Numbered from the stretch's first letter, positions 7,134 through 15,449 are shown. The stretch is 32,771 nt of DNA from Prevotella sp. (GCA_022781445.1 JALETQ010000008.1:1-32771), one strand, 5' to 3'. Notes: generated from the letters alone by a model not told the origin. Numbers and translations: made by a program.

Positions 7134-9443
7134 CTATTCATAAACCTCATCTATTCCGGTCTCATACGATGACACCTCTTCGGCACATGGATCGTAGTCT
7201 TTCGGAATATCAAACTTCTCATTGGCGTTATAAGGGAGGGTCTTGTCGGCATATAGCCGTTTCATGAACAATGCCCAAATCGGCAAGGCTACGGTCGCGC
7301 CTTGTCCTGAACTGGTCGAAGCGAAGTGAATGTCCCTGTCTTCGCCCCCGACCCAGCATCCGGCAACGAGTTGTGGCGTAAGGCCTATGAACCAAGCATC
7401 CGAGTTATTGTTGGTCGTACCGGTCTTTCCTCCGATTTCGCCTTCCATCCGGTAGATTCTCCTCAACCTTCCTGCTGTGCCTCCGTCAACGACAGCCTTC
7501 AAGAGTACCAGCATCTTATAGGAGCTGGCGTCACTGATGACCTCATTCATGCGGGGCTGGAACGTGGCGATCACGTTACCTTCGTTGTCCTCGATCCTCG
7601 TTACCATGAGTGGAGCTGTGCGAATGCCGTGATTTACGAATGCCGTATAGGCACTCACCATCTCGCCTACCGAGATGTCGCAGGGGCCGAGACTCAGTGC
7701 CATCGAGGCATGGATGTCGGGGTTGTTGATTCCGTATTTGTTGAGAAGCTGTACGAACAGATTGGGATTCAGCCTGCTCATGAGATATGCCGATATCCAG
7801 TTGTTGGATTGGGCCAGGCCCCATTTGAGCGTCACCATTTGTCCGTACCGGCTCTTGCTGCCGTTCCGCGGTGTCCAGGGTTTTCCTGCCACGATGTAGG
7901 TTTGTGCTCTGTTGGGGGCCACGTCACAGGGGTTGTAGCCATATTCCATGGCCATCGAGTAGAGGAAGGGCTTGATGGTAGAACCTACCTGCCTGCGTCC
8001 CGTCATGGCCATGTCGTATTGGAAGAAGTTATGGTCGATGCCTCCCACGTATGCCTTGACGGCTCCGGTTTTGGGATCCATGCAGACGAATCCCGAGCGA
8101 AGGAGTTTCTTGTAGTATTTGATGGAGTCCCGCGGAGTCATCGTCGTGTCGATGTCGCCCCGGTAGGAGAATAGTGTCATGTCGACCGGGGTGTCGAAGG
8201 ATTGGTTGATTTCTTCGTCCGATGCTCCCGAAAGTTTCAGCACCCGGTATCGCTCGCTCTGCCTGATCGACCTTTGCATGATTTCTCTTGTCTGCTTGGG
8301 GGTCAGCTTTTCGGAGAACGGAGCATTTCTCCGTTGTTTCAATTCCTGATTGAAAGTGGGTTGCAACTTTTTTGACATGTGTTCGTACATGGCTTCCTCT
8401 GCATATTTCTGCATACGCGTGTCTACGGTCGTATAGATGCGCAAGCCGTCGTTGTTGATGTCGTACGGCTTGCCGTCCTTCCTGGTGTTCTTGTTGCACC
8501 AGCCGAACAGCGGGTCGGTCTCCCAAGTGATGGAGTCGATGTGATACTGGCGTTTGTTCCATGAAGGATAATCTTCGGGTTTCGGCTTCTGTGCGGTCAT
8601 GTATTGGCGCAGGAATTCCCTGAAATAAGGTGCGGTCTGGTCACGTAGGGCAACGCGGTGGAAATTGAGCGCCAGCGGCTTGGCACACAGCTCGTGATAT
8701 TCGTCTTTTGTAACAAATCCTTGCTTCTGCATCTGCGACAGCACGACATTGCGCCTTTCCACGCATCTTTCAGGATACCTCACGGGGTTGTAGAGAGAGG
8801 GATTCTTGCATAAGCCGATGAGTGTGGCTGCTTCGGTGATGTCCAAGTCCTTCGGTTCCTTTCTGAAATATATGTTCGAGGCCGATTTGATGCCGACGGC
8901 ATTGTGTAGGAAGTCGAAATAGTTCAGATACATCGAAATGATTTCTGCCTTCGTGAAGTTATGTTCGAGTTTGACGGCAATGACCCATTCGATGGGTTTT
9001 TGAAACAGCCGTTCGAACGTCGAACGGGCTTTGTCGCTGTAAAGTTGTTTCGCCAGCTGTTGCGTGATGGTCGACCCGCCGCCCGCACTTTGGTTTTGCA
9101 TGATGCCTCTTTTCACGATGGCTCTTCCCAAAGCCTGAAAATCTACACCCGAATGTTCATAGAAACGTTCGTCTTCCGTGGCTACCAGCGCTTGAACCAG
9201 ATAGGGCGAGAGGCGCGTGTAATCAACCGCAATGCGGTTTCCTCCGTTCTGATTGTAGGTTCCGATGATTTTCCCGTCTGCGGAATATACCTGTGACGCA
9301 TATTTGCTGATGGGATTTTGCAAGTCTTCTATGTCGGGCATGTAGCCTATCCAGCCATTCCAAATGGAAATGATGCCTGTCACAGACAAACCTGTAATCG
9401 ACAGCAAAACTATCCAAAGGGTTCGTATCAATTTCTTTCTCAT
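7134..9443 (-). CDS. Bifunctional penicillin-binding protein, class A (769 aa)
   Basis: A peptidoglycan glycosyltransferase and DD-transpeptidase anchored in the inner membrane. Residues about 7-30 are a single N-terminal membrane segment. The GT51 domain (about 60-235) has the catalytic EDERFYEHSGVD with Glu90 and the GGSTITQQLAKQL motif (122-134). The transpeptidase domain (about 450-720) has STIK with nucleophile Ser488, SNN at 546-548 and KTGTT starting at Lys673. All key residues are present and the length is normal for PBP1A (MrcA-like). The C-terminus is short and acidic with no extra domain. It heads the minus-strand run toward fabD with its own promoter-like site. Confidence 0.95.
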   Translation of the reverse strand: MRKKLIRTLWIVLLSITGLSVTGIISIWNGWIGYMPDIEDLQNPISKYASQVYSADGKIIGTYNQNGGNRIAVDYTRLSPYLVQALVATEDERFYEHSGVDFQALGRAIVKRGIMQNQSAGGGSTITQQLAKQLYSDKARSTFERLFQKPIEWVIAVKLEHNFTKAEIISMYLNYFDFLHNAVGIKSASNIYFRKEPKDLDITEAATLIGLCKNPSLYNPVRYPERCVERRNVVLSQMQKQGFVTKDEYHELCAKPLALNFHRVALRDQTAPYFREFLRQYMTAQKPKPEDYPSWNKRQYHIDSITWETDPLFGWCNKNTRKDGKPYDINNDGLRIYTTVDTRMQKYAEEAMYEHMSKKLQPTFNQELKQRRNAPFSEKLTPKQTREIMQRSIRQSERYRVLKLSGASDEEINQSFDTPVDMTLFSYRGDIDTTMTPRDSIKYYKKLLRSGFVCMDPKTGAVKAYVGGIDHNFFQYDMAMTGRRQVGSTIKPFLYSMAMEYGYNPCDVAPNRAQTYIVAGKPWTPRNGSKSRYGQMVTLKWGLAQSNNWISAYLMSRLNPNLFVQLLNKYGINNPDIHASMALSLGPCDISVGEMVSAYTAFVNHGIRTAPLMVTRIEDNEGNVIATFQPRMNEVISDASSYKMLVLLKAVVDGGTAGRLRRIYRMEGEIGGKTGTTNNNSDAWFIGLTPQLVAGCWVGGEDRDIHFASTSSGQGATVALPIWALFMKRLYADKTLPYNANEKFDIPKDYDPCAEEVSSYETGIDEVYE

Positions 9444-9469
9444 GGTTTCTTTTCCATCTATTCAGAGCA

Positions 9470-9477
9470 CAAATTTA
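9470..9477 (-). promoter_or_regulatory. -7 element for the penicillin-binding protein gene
   Basis: The minus strand reads TAAATTTG, a perfect TAnnTTTG match 26 bases before the start codon, implying a short leader. It sits between the gene and the terminator-like hairpin at 9511-9537. Confidence 0.5.
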
Positions 9478-9510
9478 GATAAAATCCGCGAGATTCTATA
9501 CCGGCAGGAT

Positions 9511-9537
9511 AAAAAAACAAGGCAGACAGCTTGTTTT
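9511..9537 (-). terminator. Terminator-like hairpin upstream of the penicillin-binding protein gene
   Basis: AAAACAAG (9514-9521) pairs with CTTGTTTT (9530-9537) around an 8-base loop. On the minus strand it is followed by a T run. It would stop transcripts arriving from the trpF-trpG-upxY unit and the repeat element before they enter the penicillin-binding protein gene. Confidence 0.5.
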
Positions 9538-9539
9538 CT

Positions 9540-9990
9540 CCCCAATCGTTCGTGAGATTCCGGTTCGGTATCATCTGATTGTCTGCATCCTGAACCCCAA
9601 TCGCTCATCAGGAAGAGATCAGACTCTTTCGGGCAAACCTTGGAGAGGAGTAGTCGACAAGAAGTTCTTCCTTTTCAGGATTGCAAAGCTATATGCCTGC
9701 CCACACTAATTTTCCCGCCGGGCCAACATGATGCCACGCCCGGACAGATATGACGTCATGTTCAGGTAAATATGACGTCATATTTGAGCAAAAATGACGT
9801 CATATTCGGACGGAAATGACGTCATTTTTCACACCGGGGCCGGTTTTCTCCCGATGACAACAAGGTAAACTTTCCTTTTGCCCGAAAAAGTGCGGCAGGC
9901 CTGTAAATGCCTGGCAGGCCGTCGGCGTTTCGGCAGACCAGGCTTTTATGACACTTTGGTTTCAAAACGCTCTCATGACCGGTTGGGGTT
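9540..9990 (-). repeat. Palindrome-array intergenic element, copy A
   Basis: On the minus strand the element begins at AACCCCAACCGGTCATGAG (9990-9972). A block (9987-9870) follows that is strongly similar to 32155-32273: 40 of 45 identical over the first 45 bases, then an identical 20-mer GTCTGCCGAAACGCCGACGG. After a less conserved stretch comes the palindrome array (9825-9750), and the element ends near two inverted copies of the end motif, rc CTGATGAGCGATTGGGG (9595-9611) and rc CTCACGAACGATTGGGG (9540-9556). No ORF of note lies inside. It occupies most of the 9444-10137 gap. The family is not recognised. Confidence 0.7.
9750..9825. repeat. Four palindromes ATGACGTCAT at exact 22-base spacing
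   Basis: The perfect 10-base palindrome ATGACGTCAT begins at 9750, 9772, 9794 and 9816, so the spacing is 22 bases every time. The 12-base spacers are themselves related: gttcaggtaaat, atttgagcaaaa and attcggacggaa, with a similar gcccggacagat before the first unit. This makes it a tandem repeat in which the palindrome is invariant and the spacer drifts. Confidence 0.9.
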
Positions 9991-10137
9991 TAATGGCTTG
10001 ATTTGTATGATTCTCAGCAAGTGATTATTGTTTGGCTTTTTTCAGTATCCTACTGTTTCTCTGAAAAGAGATGATCGTCAATATTCCGGCTTAATGACTT
10101 TCTGCCGAGGAAGGCAGAAATATACAAGCGGGTGGCG

Positions 10138-10722
10138 TCACTTCTCCCGTTTCTTTCCGATAGGCTTGCAGCACCATCTGGAAACTTTCAGCATGACGGC
10201 CATGCCCGGTACTTCTTTCAGCAGATAATACTTGTGGTTCTGACGGACGAGCCTGCCCGACAAACTCTTGAAGGGACCGAAAACGACTTCGACCGGGTCG
10301 CCGGCTTTCAGTTTTGCCTCTTCTTCGCTGATGAATTTCCGCATTTCGACTTCGGGATTGCACATCAGTTTGAATTCCTCCATCTGCCCGGCTGGTATTT
10401 CGGCTATCCTTGTATCTTTTTTGTTTCTTCTGATGAGTGACATCTTGTAAGGTGACCGATAGACCAAATCGCTGAGCAGTGTCGACTCGACAGTTTTTCT
10501 GACAAACACCAGGTTGCTTACCACCGGTTTAAGTTTGCGCTTGACATGTCCGTTTTCGTCCTCGTAGTCGACATACGTCATGGGAACAAAAGTTTCCATG
10601 CCGTTTTCCCTGAGATATTCGTTGACGGCCTTCCATCGCAGTGAGAACAATCTGATGGCACACCAAGGAAGGTTATCATGGTTTGGTTGCGGGTTTTCGA
10701 TCATTTCGAGCTTGGATGACAT
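10138..10722 (-). CDS. UpxY-type NusG-like transcription antiterminator (194 aa)
   Basis: A NusG paralogue expected to bind RNA polymerase and promote elongation through a specific operon leader. The N-terminal NGN domain (about 18-115) starts with WCAIRLFSLRWKAVNEYL and includes the FVPMTYVDYEDENGHVKRK stretch. The C-terminal KOW domain lies around 138-190 (AGDPVEVVFGPFKSLSGRLV). Length matches the UpxY family, which normally heads capsule or exopolysaccharide operons in Bacteroidales. Here no polysaccharide gene is adjacent. It lies 41 bases after trpG at the end of a minus-strand unit and is followed only by the repeat element. It could be a remnant of a lost locus or could act in trans. 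The family call is strong; the target is unknown. Confidence 0.85.
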   Translation of the reverse strand: MSSKLEMIENPQPNHDNLPWCAIRLFSLRWKAVNEYLRENGMETFVPMTYVDYEDENGHVKRKLKPVVSNLVFVRKTVESTLLSDLVYRSPYKMSLIRRNKKDTRIAEIPAGQMEEFKLMCNPEVEMRKFISEEEAKLKAGDPVEVVFGPFKSLSGRLVRQNHKYYLLKEVPGMAVMLKVSRWCCKPIGKKREK

Positions 10723-10763
10723 GTCGTGTGAATGTTTGAAAGTTGGTATTGAAAATTACGGTA

Positions 10764-11390
10764 TCAATCGGATAGGGAGGTGACCTCTGCTTGTGTGTCG
10801 GGTGTCTCGTGATGCATCCAGTTGTTCATCATCTGTACTCCCAAGGGTGTGAGAATGCTTTCGGGGTGGAACTGAATACCCCTGATGTCACAGGTGCGAT
10901 GCCTGAGTGCCATGATGCAGCCGTCGTCACTTCGGGCAAGAACCTGCAGGCTGCCGGGGAAACCCTTGTCTGCCACCACCCACGAATGGTATCTGCCCAT
11001 CCGTATGGTCGGGGGCATTTCACGAAAGATATAGTCGCTTTGAAGGATGGTTCCTGCGGTAGAGATGCCGTGAACGACGCGGGGTAGACGTACCACCCCC
11101 GCACCGAAGACTTCGGCGATTGCCTGATGGCCGAGACATACGCCAAGGATCGGCTTTCTGCCGGCATAATGTCGGATGACATCCTTGAGATGGCCTGCCT
11201 CGGAAGGAATTCCCGGACCGGGCGAAAGAACAATCTTGTCGATGTCGGTCGGGAAATGCTCGGGATTGTGCGTGTGGTCGATGATCGTCACCCGTGCCCC
11301 GCATCTTCTGATGAGTTGCGCCAGATTGTATGTGAAAGAGTCAAAGTTGTCGACCACAAGGATATTTGGTTCCGGTGTGTTTGCCATCAT
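10764..11390 (-). CDS. trpG: Glutamine amidotransferase, anthranilate/aminodeoxychorismate synthase component II (208 aa)
   Basis: Releases ammonia from glutamine for anthranilate synthase (TrpE) or aminodeoxychorismate synthase (PabB). Class I glutaminase motifs are intact: VDNFDSFTYNL at the N-terminus, the oxyanion/nucleophile region LSPGPGIP and GVCLGHQA with the catalytic Cys, and the FHPES His-Glu pair near the C-terminus. The start is placed at the ATG at 11390, which overlaps the stop of the upstream trpF-like gene as ATGA; an in-frame ATG nine bases upstream (11399) also exists. No trpE or pabB lies in the window, so trpG versus pabA cannot be decided. The 3' end is 41 bases from the upxY start. 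Confidence 0.88.
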   Translation of the reverse strand: MMANTPEPNILVVDNFDSFTYNLAQLIRRCGARVTIIDHTHNPEHFPTDIDKIVLSPGPGIPSEAGHLKDVIRHYAGRKPILGVCLGHQAIAEVFGAGVVRLPRVVHGISTAGTILQSDYIFREMPPTIRMGRYHSWVVADKGFPGSLQVLARSDDGCIMALRHRTCDIRGIQFHPESILTPLGVQMMNNWMHHETPDTQAEVTSLSD

Positions 11391-12085
11391 CTGCCCCATG
11401 CTTTTATGATTGTCTGCACGAGCTGCGGATCTTTCACGGCCGGTTCGCTTTCAACGCTTTCGTTCAGGTCGATACCCATCAGGCGGGGATGCTTCAAGGA
11501 GCGGAGGACAGGTATGTCGCCTATGCCGATGTCTCCTGCCAGCATGAAAGGAAGGTCGTGCCTGTATCGTTCGATGACGGACCAATCGGGTTCTTCCGTC
11601 CGGGCATCTGTGCTTCGCATGGGGGAGAGGTCGAACCGGAAATAGTCCACATATCCCACATAAGGTTCGCAGGCGGCAACGTCGGAAGCGTCTTTGATGG
11701 CGATGGTCTTCATGAATCTGATGTCTTTCCGCAGGTCGGGTACCAACGTGCGTCGCAGATTGTCGAGCATGATGGTACTCTCATCACCGTTGAATTGGAT
11801 GATGTCGAGCTTGAAAATGACCACCTTCGTGACGATGGTCTGCACCATTTCGTCATGGAAAATGCCGATCTTCATCGCCTTCGGTGAAGTTGTGGCAGAC
11901 ATTTCGGCATCTGGTCCATGGTCATGCAGGGAACAGTAATCAGGCATGAAGCCGGCGCGAGAGATGATTTGCGGCATGAAGCGGGGACTGTTCTTCACGA
12001 AGTCGAATGCCAGCCACTGCGCACCGGTTTGTTCCACTTCTGCAATGTTTGCGATATCGCGTATGCCGGATATTTGAAATATCAT
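11387..12085 (-). CDS. TrpF-like phosphoribosylanthranilate isomerase homologue with altered active site (232 aa)
   Basis: Canonical TrpF isomerises phosphoribosylanthranilate in tryptophan synthesis. The fold pattern is recognisable: MIFQISGIRD at the start, WLAFDFVKNSPRF, IIQFNGDES, YFRFDLSP, LAGDIG and GIDLNESVE. The catalytic Cys of the usual KxCGxxR motif is Ser6 here (TCC codon). The general-acid Asp is retained as Asp152, but the GGTG/GGSG loop that normally follows is absent (STDARTEEPDW). The phosphate-loop GGI is GDI, and PGVKD is PAVKD. I start at 12085 because the longer ORF adds 20 residues with no family match. It overlaps trpG by ATGA. It may be inactive or have a changed role; sequencing error is unlikely given several concordant changes. 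Confidence 0.75.
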   Translation of the reverse strand: MIFQISGIRDIANIAEVEQTGAQWLAFDFVKNSPRFMPQIISRAGFMPDYCSLHDHGPDAEMSATTSPKAMKIGIFHDEMVQTIVTKVVIFKLDIIQFNGDESTIMLDNLRRTLVPDLRKDIRFMKTIAIKDASDVAACEPYVGYVDYFRFDLSPMRSTDARTEEPDWSVIERYRHDLPFMLAGDIGIGDIPVLRSLKHPRLMGIDLNESVESEPAVKDPQLVQTIIKAWGR

Positions 12086-12114
12086 ATAAAGAATTTGTCG
12101 TTTTATGTAATGAC

Positions 12115-12206
12115 GAGGCGAAGCCTTTCTGCAAAGATAGTGCAAGCCGAATACAATGAAAAGGTTTTCATATTGTTGAGGCGCAGCCTATCTCCTGCAA
12201 AGGTAG
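12115..12206 (-). repeat. Tandem promoter-bearing repeats upstream of the trpF-like gene
   Basis: Two related copies, GAGGCGAAGCC...CTGCAAAGATAG (12115-12140) and GAGGCGCAGCC...CTGCAAAGGTAG (12178-12206), flank an imperfect hairpin (CAATGAAAA paired with TTTTCATATTG). Each copy contains a perfect minus-strand -7 element: TATCTTTG at 12139-12132 and TACCTTTG at 12205-12198. The proximal one lies about 47 bases from the trpF-like start. Repeats of this look are common upstream of genes in Prevotella from my general knowledge. Confidence 0.6.
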
Positions 12207-12444
12207 GAATAAATTTTCTATTATGCATGGTTTGCACGACGAACGATTTGTAAATACAAGATTTTTTGATGACTTCTTCGTCATTGTCATTTTTTTTTCT
12301 TTATTTTGTCGGGCATTTGGATCTCCACGCATTCTGCCGACGGATATTTGCCATAGGCACCGGCTTGACGAACTTGGAGGCAAATGATAAATCAAAATCA
12401 AACGAAAAGAATTTATTACCTATCGATTAAAACAACAATTCTCC

Positions 12445-13758
12445 ATGAAAACTCAGAACTCCGACGGCAGAATCATTGCCATTGTCACGATGCTCTTCCT
12501 TTTTGCGATGATTTCATTTGTCACCAATCTTGCTGCTCCCATCGGTGTAATCTGGAAAAACACCTATCAAGGAAACAGCGAAAATACGGTGGGAATGTTG
12601 GGTAATGCCATGAATTTCTTGGCATACCTGTTTATGGGAATTCCTGCCGGAAAGATGCTTCGCGCATTTGGTTACAAGCGGACGGCACTGATAGGAATCG
12701 CACTTGGTTTCGTCGGTGTTTTCATTCAATATCTTTCCGGACGTTTTGGCGTGGATAATCAGAATGCCGGATTTGCAACTTACCTCACGGGAGCGTTCGT
12801 GGCAGGTTTCAGTGTATGTATCTTGAACACTGTGGTCAATCCCATGCTCAATCTGCTTGGTGGCGGAGGAAACAGGGGAAATCAGCTCAACTTACTGGGT
12901 GCAACGTTCAACTCACTGGCAGGAATGCTCACCCCGTTGTTTGTCGGAGCACTGATCGGTGAGGTGACCAAGCGTACCGCCATGATGCAGGTATATCCGG
13001 TATTATACATTGCCATGCTCGTCTTCCTGCTGGCCTTTGTCATCATTTCTTTCATTCCTATCAAAGATCCCGAACTGGGACGCACTACGAAAGAAACCGT
13101 TTTCGAGCATAGTGCATGGTCGTTCAGGCACTTCGTGTTGGGGGCTGTCTCGATTTTCGTCTATGTCGGAGTTGAAGTCGGCATCCCCGGTACATTATTT
13201 TATTATATATCCGATAAGACCATCAACGGTGCAGGCGTAGGCGGCAATGCAGTAGCCATCGCAGGTTCGGTGGCGGCAACCTATTGGTGCATGATGCTCA
13301 TCGGAAGATTCTCTGCAGGATTCATTGCCGGCAGGATATCAAGCAAATCCATGTTGCTGTTTGCGACCTCTACAGGCATGGTTCTGATTGCCGCAGCCAT
13401 GTTGCTTGGTAACAGTATGTCGGTGATGATGCCCGTATTCAAAGGCAATGAGTTCGACATGGTTACCGTACCCATTGCGGCCTTATTGCTGGTTCTGTGC
13501 GGACTTTTCACTTCTATCATGTGGTCCTGTATCTTCAATCTTGCCACGGAAGGATTGGGTAAATACACCGCATCGGCATCGGGAATCTTCATGATGATGG
13601 TTGTCGGTGGTGGTATTCTGCCGCTGTTGCAGAACTTCATGGCCGACCATCAAGGCTACCTGCTTTCCTACATCATCCCGCTTCTCGGAATGGCGTTCAT
13701 GTTCTACTATGCTTTGAAAGGACATCAGAATGTCAATCGGGACATTCCTATAGTCTAA
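12445..13758 (+). CDS. MFS sugar transporter, fucose-permease-like (437 aa)
   Basis: A twelve-segment major facilitator in the inner membrane, most like the FHS (L-fucose/glucose/galactose:H+ symporter) branch. The hydrophobic pattern shows about twelve helices over the full length. The N-half contains NFLAYLFMGIPAGKMLRAFGYKR, which resembles the MFS loop 2-3 region (GxLxDRxGRR type). A glycine-rich loop lies around 137-150 (NLLGGGGNRGNQ). The second half repeats the pattern with MLIGRFSAGFIAGRISSK. The substrate cannot be read. It is monocistronic: upstream is the divergent trpF-like gene, and downstream purB begins after 221 bases with its own promoter. Confidence 0.88.
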   Translation: MKTQNSDGRIIAIVTMLFLFAMISFVTNLAAPIGVIWKNTYQGNSENTVGMLGNAMNFLAYLFMGIPAGKMLRAFGYKRTALIGIALGFVGVFIQYLSGRFGVDNQNAGFATYLTGAFVAGFSVCILNTVVNPMLNLLGGGGNRGNQLNLLGATFNSLAGMLTPLFVGALIGEVTKRTAMMQVYPVLYIAMLVFLLAFVIISFIPIKDPELGRTTKETVFEHSAWSFRHFVLGAVSIFVYVGVEVGIPGTLFYYISDKTINGAGVGGNAVAIAGSVAATYWCMMLIGRFSAGFIAGRISSKSMLLFATSTGMVLIAAAMLLGNSMSVMMPVFKGNEFDMVTVPIAALLLVLCGLFTSIMWSCIFNLATEGLGKYTASASGIFMMMVVGGGILPLLQNFMADHQGYLLSYIIPLLGMAFMFYYALKGHQNVNRDIPIV

Positions 13759-13936
13759 AGGCTTGGAAATATGTAGGTATTATCAAACATATAAGTATTT
13801 TGGCTGTGACGCATATATGTCGGGCCATGTGGATAGAAAGAACTTTTGATGACCCTTGAATCATCATTCCAACAATCCCTCCGGCTGTTTTTGTCAGATT
13901 TCGGATGCGAGATGAATGTTTGTCAAATTGTTTTCG

Positions 13937-13944
13937 TACATTTG
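13937..13944 (+). promoter_or_regulatory. -7 element for purB
   Basis: TACATTTG then C matches TAnnTTTG 35 bases before the purB start. The rest of the 221-base gap 13759-13979 shows no gene and no obvious terminator for the transporter. Confidence 0.55.
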
Positions 13945-13979
13945 CAATTTCAATTATAAAGAGAGTAAAATAAAGAAAT

Positions 13980-15326
13980 ATGACTTTTGATGAGTTATCG
14001 GCTACATCGCCAATAGACGGAAGATACAGAAATAAGACAGCACAGTTGAGTGAATATTTCTCCGAGTATGCTTTAATAAAGTATCGCATTCGGGTTGAGA
14101 TAGAGTATTTTATAGCATTGTGCGAGCTGCCCCTGCCACAATTGACATCCATGAATCCGGAATGTTTCAAGGAACTTCGCAGTATTTATGAAGACTTTTT
14201 GCCGGAAGATGCAAAACGCGTGAAGGAAATTGAGAGCGTGACCAATCATGATGTAAAGGCTGTCGAATACTATATCAAGGAGCAGTTGGATCGATTGGGC
14301 GGTTACGAAGCTTATAAGGAGTTCGTCCATTTCGGACTGACATCACAGGATATCAACAACACCAGCGTACCCGTTTCCATCAAAGACGCATTGCAGGAAG
14401 TGTTTGTTCCGATGGTGGAACAGCTCATCGAATGCCTCAATGATTACGCTCAAGCATGGAAAAACGTACCGATGCTCGCCAAGACACATGGGCAACCGGC
14501 ATCACCTACCCGATTAGGTAAGGAAATCATGGTGTTTGTTTATAGATTGACTGAACAGCTCCATCAACTCAAGAGTACTCCTGTCAGCGGAAAGTTTGGT
14601 GGTGCAACAGGAAATTTTAATGCTCATCATGTGGCATATCCCCAATATGACTGGCATGAATTTGCTGACAGTTTCCTCGAAAACAAACTGGGAATCGAAC
14701 GTGAACAATATACCACACAGATCAGCAACTACGACAATTTGGCAGCACTGTGTGATGTCATGCGACGTATCAATACCATCGTAATCGATTTGGACAGAGA
14801 TGTTTGGATGTATATCTCTATGGAATATTTCAAGCAGAAAATCAAGAAAGGTGAGGTTGGTTCGAGCGCGATGCCGCACAAAGTCAATCCGATTGATTTC
14901 GAAAACAGTGAAGGAAATATGGGATTGGCTAATGCTTCACTTCAATTCTTGGCACAGAAATTGCCCATAAGTCGTTTACAACGTGATCTGACAGACTCAA
15001 CAGTGCTGAGAAATATCGGCGTTCCGATGGCTCATGCCGTTATTGCCATTCAAAGTACGCTCAAGGGATTGGGCAAGTTGATTCTCAATGAAGAGAAAGT
15101 CGCTGCTGATTTGGAGAACAATTGGGCTGTCGTTGCCGAGGCTATTCAAACGATTTTGAGAAGAGAAGCCTATCCCAATCCGTACGAAGCGTTGAAAGCT
15201 CTGACAAGAACAAACGATAAAATGACACAAAGTTCCATCCACTCGTTTATCGACACCTTATCGGTTTCGGACGAAGTGAAAACAGAATTGAAAGCAATCA
15301 CCCCGCACAATTATACGGGTGTATGA
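13980..15326 (+). CDS. purB: Adenylosuccinate lyase (448 aa)
   Basis: Cleaves SAICAR in IMP synthesis and adenylosuccinate in AMP synthesis, releasing fumarate; cytoplasmic homotetramer. The lyase superfamily signature GSSAMPHKVNPIDFEN covers residues 294-309 with the catalytic serine loop, KTHGQPASPTRLG contains His170, and TSQDINNT (121-128) is the substrate-binding segment. Length and organisation match the E. coli-type PurB of about 450 residues. It is preceded by a -7 element and followed after 123 bases by the pseudouridine synthase gene. No other pur genes are nearby. Confidence 0.96.
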   Translation: MTFDELSATSPIDGRYRNKTAQLSEYFSEYALIKYRIRVEIEYFIALCELPLPQLTSMNPECFKELRSIYEDFLPEDAKRVKEIESVTNHDVKAVEYYIKEQLDRLGGYEAYKEFVHFGLTSQDINNTSVPVSIKDALQEVFVPMVEQLIECLNDYAQAWKNVPMLAKTHGQPASPTRLGKEIMVFVYRLTEQLHQLKSTPVSGKFGGATGNFNAHHVAYPQYDWHEFADSFLENKLGIEREQYTTQISNYDNLAALCDVMRRINTIVIDLDRDVWMYISMEYFKQKIKKGEVGSSAMPHKVNPIDFENSEGNMGLANASLQFLAQKLPISRLQRDLTDSTVLRNIGVPMAHAVIAIQSTLKGLGKLILNEEKVAADLENNWAVVAEAIQTILRREAYPNPYEALKALTRTNDKMTQSSIHSFIDTLSVSDEVKTELKAITPHNYTGV

Positions 15327-15449
15327 ATAATAAATGTATAAAGGGAGTGTTGTAATGAAATAATATAATGACATTGTTAGACAAATAATTCTTTTGAAGC
15401 AATGCCGTGAGGCGTAGTAATAAATTATAACAGTAAAGGATTTATCAAA

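Noticed and set aside
7326..8174. A 282-codon plus-strand ORF
   Set aside because: Antisense to the transpeptidase domain of the penicillin-binding protein; no independent support.
9750..9825. CRISPR array
   Set aside because: Repeats of 10 bases with 12-base related spacers and four units do not fit CRISPR, and no cas genes are present.
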